From: Streptomyces sp. SN-593
Lineage (GTDB): Bacteria; Actinomycetota; Actinomycetes; Streptomycetales; Streptomycetaceae
Assembly: GCF_016756395.1 (NCBI RefSeq)
Contig: NZ_AP018365.1
Coordinates: 4,563,001-4,627,000 of the forward strand
Length of the DNA: 64,000 bases
Direction: 5' to 3'
Shown: positions 58,917 to 64,000 of the stretch, one piece after another
How positions within the stretch are numbered: the first letter of the stretch is position 1
Layout of the letters: each line of letters opens with the position of its first letter
Program-made: the position numbers and the translations under genes
The notes under the pieces: model-generated
What the model was told of the DNA's origin: nothing
Seen by the model: only the letters and a program-made list of their open reading frames with translations
Databases searched by the model: none

Positions 58917-59152
58917 CCAGCACACCACCTGGCACTGACCCCCACCCTGACCGGCGGCTGACACTCCACGCGACCCACCGTCACCCGTGGGGCATCCGGG
59001 GCCCCTGAGCCGGAGGTTTCGGGCCGCGTGCCCGGCGATCCCCCGGCGCCCCGGTGCCGGCGTCCACGGTTCGCCGGGCGGAGATAAAGTCCCATGCCGG
59101 ATCAGGCGAGACGGGATCCGACCGCAGATGAAGACGAGGGGAACCTGCTGCT

Positions 59153-60784
59153 GTGAACAGACCCGTGAAAGTCGCTCTCACCCTTGGTTGCGTGGGGGTT
59201 CTGGCTCTGGGGGGACTCGGGACGTACAAGGCCGTGCACGGCGGGAGCGGACCCGCGGCATACGACGCGTCGTCGCCCGCGTCGTCCCCGCCGAGTGACA
59301 GCGACGCGCTGAAGACCGCGCAGGCGTTCCTCGCGAGCTGGTCCGCGGGGGCGACCCGGTACCAGGACGCCGCGAACGGCACGGACGCTCCGACCGCGGC
59401 CGTCGCGGCCATGCGGGGATACCGCAGCGGTCTCGGGCTGACCGCGGTCACCATGACCACGCCGACGGTCTCCGGACCCACGGAAGGCTCACCGAACGGC
59501 ACCCGCCTCACCTTCACCGTCACCGCCCACGTCAAGGGCGGCACGTGGTCCTACGATGACAGCCTCGACGTCCTTCGGAGCTCCAACGGCGCCCGGGCCG
59601 TGCACTGGGCGAACGCCGTGCTGTATCCCAAGCTCACGGACGGCCAGACGCTGCGGGCCGGTACCGTCCCCTCGAAGACCTCCGTGGCCCGGGTGATCGC
59701 CGAGGACGGGACCACCGAACTCACCGCGAGCGCCTACCCGTCGCTGAGCGACGTCATCGCCGCGATCGGCAAGAGCGGCCCGGGCACCGGCGGAACGCCG
59801 GCGACCGGTGTGGCCGTCATCGACGGCAAGGGACAGTCGGTCGGTGCCGCGACGACCTTCACCAAGGGCACGTCGGGCACCATCACCACGACGATCGACC
59901 CGAAGCTCGAGGCCGCCGCCGAGAAGGCGGTGAAGGCGCACCCCAAGTCCTCGGTGGTTGCACTGGACTACACGACCGGCCAGATCAGGGCCGTGGCCTA
60001 CGACGGCGCCAGCGGCAACACCGCCTTCACGGGGGCCGCCGCGCCCGGCTCCACGATGAAGATGGTCACGGCGGCCGCCGTCATCGACAAGCTCGGCATG
60101 AGCCCGTCCTCTCCGGCCACCTGCACGAAGTCCATCACCGCCGGGGGCACCGTCTTCCACAACGAGGACGGCGAGACCGCGCCCGACGCGGACCTGGAGC
60201 GGGCCTTCGCGATCTCCTGCAACACCGCCTTCATCCACGTCGGCTACAAGATGCAGCCGGGCGACCTCGCCGACGAGGCCAAGAACGTCTTCGGTATCGG
60301 CACCAACTGGTCGATCGGCGGGGGCGTGTTCGTCCAGGACGGCTCGATCCCCGACTCCCCGCCGGACAACGCCACGCAGGCCGCCGACCTCATCGGCCAG
60401 GGCAAGGACCTGATGAACCCGCTGGCCATCGCCTCGGTGGCGGCGACCATAGCCGACAGCCACTACCGTCAGCCCGTCATCCTTCCCCACCAGGCGCAGC
60501 GGCCCGCCGCGCGGCAGATCTCCCCCGCCACCGCGGCGGACGTCCGGCAGCTCATGACCGCCGCGGCCGGCCCCGGCGGCACCGCGGCGGCACGGATGGC
60601 CGGGATCGACGGCGGCGCCAAGACCGGCACCTCCGAGGTCGGCCAGAACGCCGACAGCACCAACGGCTGGTTCGCCGCCTACAACAGTGACAGCCATGTC
60701 GCCGTCGGTGCACTGGTGATCGGCGGAACCTCCGGAGCCGACTCCGCCGGCTACATAGCGCGCGACATCCTGCTCGCCTCCTGA
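59153..60784 (+). CDS. Penicillin-binding protein (class B-like transpeptidase)
   Basis: 543 residues from GTG with GAGGGGAA upstream. An N-terminal membrane anchor (VKVALTLGCVGVLALGGLGT) and an NTF2-like/MecA_N domain (AQAFLASWSAGATRYQDAAN) precede the transpeptidase. Active-site motifs are complete: STMK (Ser300), SCN (in FAISCNTAFIHV) and KTGT (GGAKTGTSEVG). It cross-links peptidoglycan stem peptides in the cell envelope and is a beta-lactam target. Family members with this layout are often found in streptomycete genomes as extra, non-essential PBPs. A strong hairpin terminator follows. The upstream gap (58917-59152) has no recognised site. Confidence 0.93.
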   Translation: MNRPVKVALTLGCVGVLALGGLGTYKAVHGGSGPAAYDASSPASSPPSDSDALKTAQAFLASWSAGATRYQDAANGTDAPTAAVAAMRGYRSGLGLTAVTMTTPTVSGPTEGSPNGTRLTFTVTAHVKGGTWSYDDSLDVLRSSNGARAVHWANAVLYPKLTDGQTLRAGTVPSKTSVARVIAEDGTTELTASAYPSLSDVIAAIGKSGPGTGGTPATGVAVIDGKGQSVGAATTFTKGTSGTITTTIDPKLEAAAEKAVKAHPKSSVVALDYTTGQIRAVAYDGASGNTAFTGAAAPGSTMKMVTAAAVIDKLGMSPSSPATCTKSITAGGTVFHNEDGETAPDADLERAFAISCNTAFIHVGYKMQPGDLADEAKNVFGIGTNWSIGGGVFVQDGSIPDSPPDNATQAADLIGQGKDLMNPLAIASVAATIADSHYRQPVILPHQAQRPAARQISPATAADVRQLMTAAAGPGGTAAARMAGIDGGAKTGTSEVGQNADSTNGWFAAYNSDSHVAVGALVIGGTSGADSAGYIARDILLAS

Positions 60785-60884
60785 AACACCCCGGTGGGCG
60801 TCGACGACCGGCGCCCGTCCGAGGCCGCACGCCTGACCCACCGGCGGCGAGAGCCCCCGGAAGGGGGGCGGGTACGAGCCCCCC

Positions 60885-60919
60885 GGAAGGGGGGGCGGGT
60901 ACGGGCCCGCCCCCTTCGG
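60885..60919. terminator. Strong hairpin between PBP and aldo/keto reductase genes
   Basis: GAAGGGGGGGCGGG, loop TACG, then GGCCCGCCCCCTTC: a long GC stem ending at the convergent AKR stop. The left arm belongs to a unit (CCGGAAGGGGGGCGGGTACG) that is duplicated in tandem (60858-60900). It probably terminates both transcripts. Confidence 0.75.
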
Positions 60920-60921
60920 AT

Positions 60922-61857
60922 TCAGGGAACGAGGTGGCCGCCGGCACGGAACAGTTCGTACCACTCGGCCCTGGTGAGCCGGAGCTCGGAGCCCTGGGCG
61001 GCGCCCGCGACGCGCTCCGGGCTGGTGGTGCCGAGCACTACCTGCATCTGGGCGGGGTGGCGGGTGATCCAGGCAGTCGCGATGGCGATGGCGGGGACGT
61101 CGTACTGGGAGGCGAGCCGGTCGATGACCGCGTTGAGCTCGGGATAGTCCGGCGAACCGAGGAAGGCGCCGGTGAAGAAGCCGGCCTGGAAGGGGGACCA
61201 CGCCTGGACGGTGATGTCGTGCAGACGGCAGTAGTCGACGATCCCGCCGCCATCAAGGGTGGCCGCCTGCTGCTCCGCGAGCATGTTCGCGGCGATCCCC
61301 TGAGCGACGATCGGCGCGTGCGTGATCGAGAGCTGGAGCTGGTTGGCCACGAGGGGCTGACGCACGAACCTGCGGAGCAGGTCGATCTGGTGGGGAGTGT
61401 GGTTCGAGACACCGAAGGCGCGCACCTTGCCGGAGGACTCGAGCACGTCGAAGGCGCGGGCAACCTCCTCGGGCTCGACGAGCGCGTCGGGGCGGTGCAG
61501 CAGCAGGATGTCGATGCGGTCGGTGCGCAGGGCCGCGAGTGAGCCCTCGACCGACTCGACGATGTGCTCGTAGGAGAAGTCGTAGTACGGGCCGTCCGTC
61601 ACGATTCCCGCCTTGGTCTGGATCGTGATCTCGTCGCGCTGTGACGGACTCAGCGCCATCGCGTCGGCGAAGCGGCGCTCACAGGCGTGCAGCTCGCCGC
61701 CGTAGATGTCGGCGTGGTCGACGAAGTCGACCCCCGCGTCGCGTGCGGTGCGCACGAGTTCGCGGATCTCCTCGTCGGTCTTTCCGGCGATACGCATCAG
61801 ACCGAGCACGATGTTCGGAGCGAGGATGTCGGTACCAGGCATGATGAAGGACTTCAC
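60922..61857 (-). CDS. Aldo/keto reductase
   Basis: 311 residues from GTG with AAGGAA seven bases upstream. The TIM barrel is readable: VLGLMRIAGKTDEEIRELVR, GVDFVDHADIYGGELHACER (catalytic Asp and Tyr), the Lys in ITIQTKAGIV, and DILLLHRPDALVEPEEVARA. Cofactor-binding segments (VQAWSPFQAGFF, VVLGTTSPERVAGAAQGSEL) fit NADPH-dependent AKRs of the YdhF-like group. It reduces carbonyls, with unknown substrate. It is monocistronic. The 361-base upstream gap (61858-62218) shows no gene and no clear promoter, but holds the TGGTGCGGA repeats. Confidence 0.92.
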   Translation of the reverse strand: MKSFIMPGTDILAPNIVLGLMRIAGKTDEEIRELVRTARDAGVDFVDHADIYGGELHACERRFADAMALSPSQRDEITIQTKAGIVTDGPYYDFSYEHIVESVEGSLAALRTDRIDILLLHRPDALVEPEEVARAFDVLESSGKVRAFGVSNHTPHQIDLLRRFVRQPLVANQLQLSITHAPIVAQGIAANMLAEQQAATLDGGGIVDYCRLHDITVQAWSPFQAGFFTGAFLGSPDYPELNAVIDRLASQYDVPAIAIATAWITRHPAQMQVVLGTTSPERVAGAAQGSELRLTRAEWYELFRAGGHLVP

Positions 61858-62180
61858 GGCGGGTTCCTTTCCGATGTGCGGGTCTGCACAGTACAAGCGG
61901 AGCCGCACGGCGGTCGGGCCCGAGGCCTGCGAGGCCGCCGTCGACGTCGCCGAGCACCTTCGCGCCCGGCCGCACCGTGTCCGAACCGAGCGGCACGCAG
62001 GGTAGTTCGCCCGGGCCCCGGGCGGCACCGTCACACGCGAACCCGATCCCGAAGCCCGGATGGCCACGACAAGGCCCCGACGTGAAAGCAGGTGCTGGTC
62101 AGCGCGGTTTCCGGCCGACCAGCGGGTATCGCCGTAGCCTCCAGCGCTGGCTGAGGTCGATCGTTATGTACTGCTGTGAG

Positions 62181-62200
62181 TGGTGCGGATGTGGTGCGGA
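62181..62200. repeat. TGGTGCGGA pair (possible integrase arm site)
   Basis: TGGTGCGGATGTGGTGCGGA: two TGGTGCGGA units starting 11 bases apart. The same 20-mer with one change recurs at 63448-63467, and a single unit lies at 63228-63236. Similar GTGGTGC motifs near attachment sites serve as integrase arm sites in some elements; that role here is inferred. Confidence 0.55.
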
Positions 62201-62218
62201 CCGCGTGGGGCGGGTCCG

Positions 62219-62623
62219 TCAGACGGCGACGACGGTCAGGGAGCCGTCCAGCCCCTTGAAGTCGGCGGCGCTGCGGGTGAAGAGGGGAAGGCCCTGGACG
62301 GAGGCGATGGCGGCGATCATGAGATCCATCCTCCGGGGGCGTGGATGGCGGCCCGCGGCGACGGCAAGCGCTACGAGGGTGCCGTAGCGGGCGGCTGCGT
62401 CCCCGTTGAAGGGGAGGGGGTCGAAATCGGCGACTGCTGCGCCCAGTTTTTCCATGCGGGCGGCTCGGACGGCAGCGTCCTTGGCCATGACGACCCCTTG
62501 CTGCAACTCGGCCATCGTGATGGCGGTGAGTTCGGGTACTGCTGGTAGGTCGGCCGGGTCGAGCACGTCCAGATCGATGTACGTGCAGGTGTCGAGCACC
62601 CCGGCCGGGTGGCGGTCAGCCAT
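62219..62623 (-). CDS. vapC: VapC-type PIN-domain toxin ribonuclease
   Basis: 134 residues. The PIN acidic residues are in place: Asp in AGVLDTCTYIDLDVL, Glu in ITMAELQQG, and Asp in RRMDLMIAAIASVQ, with a further Asp in FTRSAADFKGLDG. The fold should be an RNA-cleaving toxin (usually tRNA or rRNA). It overlaps the antitoxin stop by eight bases and is translated with it. Two damaged relatives are in this window (50089-50211 and 54531-54955). It sits 0.67 kb from the tRNA-Gly scar and may have come with mobile DNA. The substrate RNA is unknown. Confidence 0.9.
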   Translation of the reverse strand: MADRHPAGVLDTCTYIDLDVLDPADLPAVPELTAITMAELQQGVVMAKDAAVRAARMEKLGAAVADFDPLPFNGDAAARYGTLVALAVAAGRHPRPRRMDLMIAAIASVQGLPLFTRSAADFKGLDGSLTVVAV

Positions 62624-62894
62624 GGCTGCGCTGCCAGGGGTCGTCGTCGCCGGCGCGGTCTTCGGTCCCGAAGAACTCGTCCGCTTCCTGCCGCATGCGG
62701 GTGGCGTCGACGCGCGGCAGCCTGCGGTGCCGTTCCACCAGTTCTTCGGCGCTCAGACGGCGCCTGCGGTGCAGGGGCCGCAGCTCTGCGACCTCGGTGC
62801 CGTTGCGGGTGATGAGGTACGTCTCGCCGGCTTCGACGGCGTCCATGACGGCTGCGGATCTGTTGCGGAACTCGCGCTGGGTGATGGTCTTCAT
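62616..62894 (-). CDS. Phd/YefM-type antitoxin
   Basis: 92 residues. The N-terminus KTITQREFRNRSAAVMDAVE, AGETYLITRNGTEVAELRPL is the Phd/YefM DNA-binding dimer, and the C-terminus (HRRLPRVDATRMRQEADEFF) should wrap the toxin. It lies upstream of the PIN toxin with an overlap, the standard antitoxin-first order, and usually represses the operon together with the toxin. The 5' flank from 62895 on has no clear operator. The start ATG is well placed for the family length. Confidence 0.88.
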   Translation of the reverse strand: MKTITQREFRNRSAAVMDAVEAGETYLITRNGTEVAELRPLHRRRRLSAEELVERHRRLPRVDATRMRQEADEFFGTEDRAGDDDPWQRSHG

Positions 62895-63259
62895 GACCCC
62901 GAGTGTAGCCCGTCGTGTCTCACGGTGCTACGAGCCGTTGAGGTGGTGTCGGTGGGCAAACGGGGGCTGTGACCGCCGGTGGCTGCCGTGGCCGAGGTCC
63001 GAAGTTGGGTCCATGACTAGGAGGAGGCCGACTTTCCAACTTCGCGAACGCGCCAAAGACCCGGAGCGAACGTTGGTAATGCCGGGGCGCTTGCGGCCCA
63101 AAGCCACCTGACCGCCCCTGCGCGCCCGTGCGGCTCGGACGTTCCAGCCGGCGGCGTGGAGACATTTGGATGGCGGAGCTGCCGCACTCCGGCAGGAGGA
63201 GGCGTTGGAATTTCTTTCACCGGGAATTGGTGCGGAGGTAATCGAGCCTCGAATGAATT
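62895..63259. other. Intergenic region, nothing convincing
   Basis: 365 bases between the antitoxin gene and the terminator at 63260. No gene with a ribosome binding site and family signature is seen. A single TGGTGCGGA unit lies at 63228-63236, and an AT-richer patch around 63205-63260 approaches the terminator. Promoters for the Phd/VapC pair must lie near 62895-62950 but cannot be placed. Confidence 0.6.
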
Positions 63260-63286
63260 AAGCCCCAGGTCTTTGGCCTGGGGCTT
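63260..63286 (-). terminator. Rho-independent-like terminator following the tRNA fragment
   Basis: AAGCCCCAGG (63260-63269), loop TCTTTGG, CCTGGGGCTT (63277-63286): a perfect 10-base stem. On the minus strand it comes directly after the 3' end of the tRNA-Gly fragment and is followed by AATTCATTCG, as a tRNA terminator would be. It supports the view that this is the original 3' flank of a tRNA gene. Confidence 0.85.
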
Positions 63287-63291
63287 ATCAA

Positions 63292-63335
63292 TGGAGCGGA
63301 TGACGGGAATCTAACCCGCGCTCTGAGCTTGGGAA
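63292..63335 (-). pseudogene. 3' half of tRNA-Gly (UCC-type), probable attachment-site scar
   Basis: On the minus strand the sequence reads from TTCCCAAGCTC through GCGCGGGTTAGATTCCCGTC to ATCCGCTCCA. Bacterial tRNA-Gly(UCC) ends GCGGGTTCGATTCCCGTCAT then CCGCTCCA, so the T-arm, acceptor strand and CCA match with one change in the T loop (C to A). The 5' half (GCGG... D-arm) is absent. A tRNA 3' half with its own terminator is the usual result of integration of a mobile element, or of its partial loss, at a tRNA gene. Confidence 0.7.
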
Positions 63336-63340
63336 TCACA

Positions 63341-64000
63341 GGTGCTTGGCACGCGTACCCGCTGCTCAGGCAGCTCGCGCGCTGTCCGGCGGCTCACGCC
63401 CGCGTGTCTGCGTCGGGCCGTGGCTGTCCGCGGCGTACCACTGGATCTGGTGCGGAAGTGGTGCGGAGTAATGCCTATAGAGGGTGCGGCCGTCTGGGGT
63501 CAGCCTCCAGTCCAGCGTTCCATGTGGGGCCCATGCTGTGTTTTGTTGGGAACGCGGCGGGCGGCTTCGCGGATGACGTGCCCTTTCTATCGCTTCTTTG
63601 GGAGCTGATCCCAAGCGGGTCGGTTCCCTGGGAACTCGTGGGTCAGTGAGACTGCTCCCCGCACCCGCGAGGTGTCCCGCTCCGAGAACTCCTTGACAGG
63701 GGGTCGCCGGCCACGTCGAGGATGGTGATGGCGGATGCCGTCCGGGTCGGTGTGGGTGGCAACGAGGAAGCGAGCGTTCGGTGACCGACCGGTCATTCGT
63801 TCCGTGGGTGTCAGGCCCGAACCCGACGCCAGGCGCCCGTCGGCGGCGAGGTCGATGACGCCGACGATCAGCTGGCCGCCGGGTCTCGCCGTCGGGCCAG
63901 TTGACTTCGGCGGACGACAGGGCGGCCAGCGCGTCCGTCTTGGGAGAAAGCGGGCGTGTCGAGCGCTGTCGAGAGAGAGGCAGCGTGCCTGCGAGATGCG
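63341..64000. other. Right-end region with only broken coding fragments
   Basis: No complete gene is supported. Minus-strand fragments such as RLTPDGRTLYRHYSA (about 63450-63510) and VGVIDLAADGRLASG with FLVATHTDPDGIRHHH (about 63720-63880) have protein-like character but are interrupted by stops or frame changes and lack starts. I cannot name the families. If the tRNA scar marks an element boundary, this would be degraded element DNA or its flank. Sequence beyond the window is needed. Confidence 0.5.
63448..63467. repeat. Second TGGTGCGGA pair
   Basis: TGGTGCGGAAGTGGTGCGGA differs from the 62181-62200 copy at one base. It lies 113 bases on the far side of the tRNA-Gly scar. The pair flanks the scar on both sides, which is why an integrase-arm role is suggested. 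Confidence 0.55.

Noticed and set aside
63292..63335. A functional tRNA gene
   Set aside because: The 5' half (acceptor strand and D-arm) is absent upstream and the T loop carries a substitution, so a functional tRNA cannot form.

Overview
The window looks like chromosomal DNA of a Streptomyces-type actinomycete. The base composition is very GC-rich, GTG and TTG starts are common, and purine-rich ribosome binding sites precede many genes. The gene set fits too: a coelimycete-type ATP-grasp peptide cassette (tgm), an F420/LLM-type oxidoreductase, SAV-like secreted hydrolases and a DasR-type operator. All identifications come from reading sequence and motifs; no database search was run.

Layout. 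1-1539: a minus-strand graspetide cassette (precursor tgmA, ATP-grasp ligase tgmB, methyltransferase tgmC running off the left edge). 1810-3578: a class IV aminotransferase and an HTH-SUMF1 fusion. 3660-16975: a lipoprotein, several repressor/oxidoreductase pairs with visible operators, a GH43 arabinanase-like enzyme, a secreted phytase-like esterase, a NarL-type two-component pair, a NUDIX enzyme and a MarR-FUSC exporter operon. 17145-20952: a secreted peptidoglycan amidase and a GH64 glucanase sharing an upstream palindrome. 21077-31665: an amidase, GntR, LLM oxidoreductase, aminopeptidase N, a quinone-oxidoreductase/TetR pair and an MFS exporter/TetR pair. 31789-39272: a LamG secreted protein, a gene-free 1.3 kb stretch, a sedolisin protease, a sigma factor with a membrane partner and a small hypothetical gene.

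39548-50211 is the most defence-like part. It holds a two-gene operon of a three-TM protein plus an 1133-residue STAND ATPase with phosphoesterase-like and SIR2-like N-terminal domains that lack the expected catalytic motifs. It also holds a GH18 chitinase (probably unrelated), an ADP-ribosylglycohydrolase, an McrBC pair and a relic of a VapC toxin gene. 50267-54420 is metabolic (glutamate-synthase-like flavoprotein, pyruvate oxidase, membrane protein). 54531-56369 holds a decayed Phd/VapC module, with an octanucleotide repeat breaking the toxin frame, followed by a Fic protein. 56462-61857 holds two unknown proteins, a penicillin-binding protein and an aldo/keto reductase. 62219-62894 is an intact Phd/VapC pair. 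The right end (63260-64000) has a terminator attached to the 3' half of a tRNA-Gly gene, most likely an attachment-site scar, followed by DNA with only broken coding fragments.

The strongest candidates for something undescribed are the 39548-43655 operon, the toxin series in three stages of decay, and the tgm cassette beside a class IV aminotransferase.
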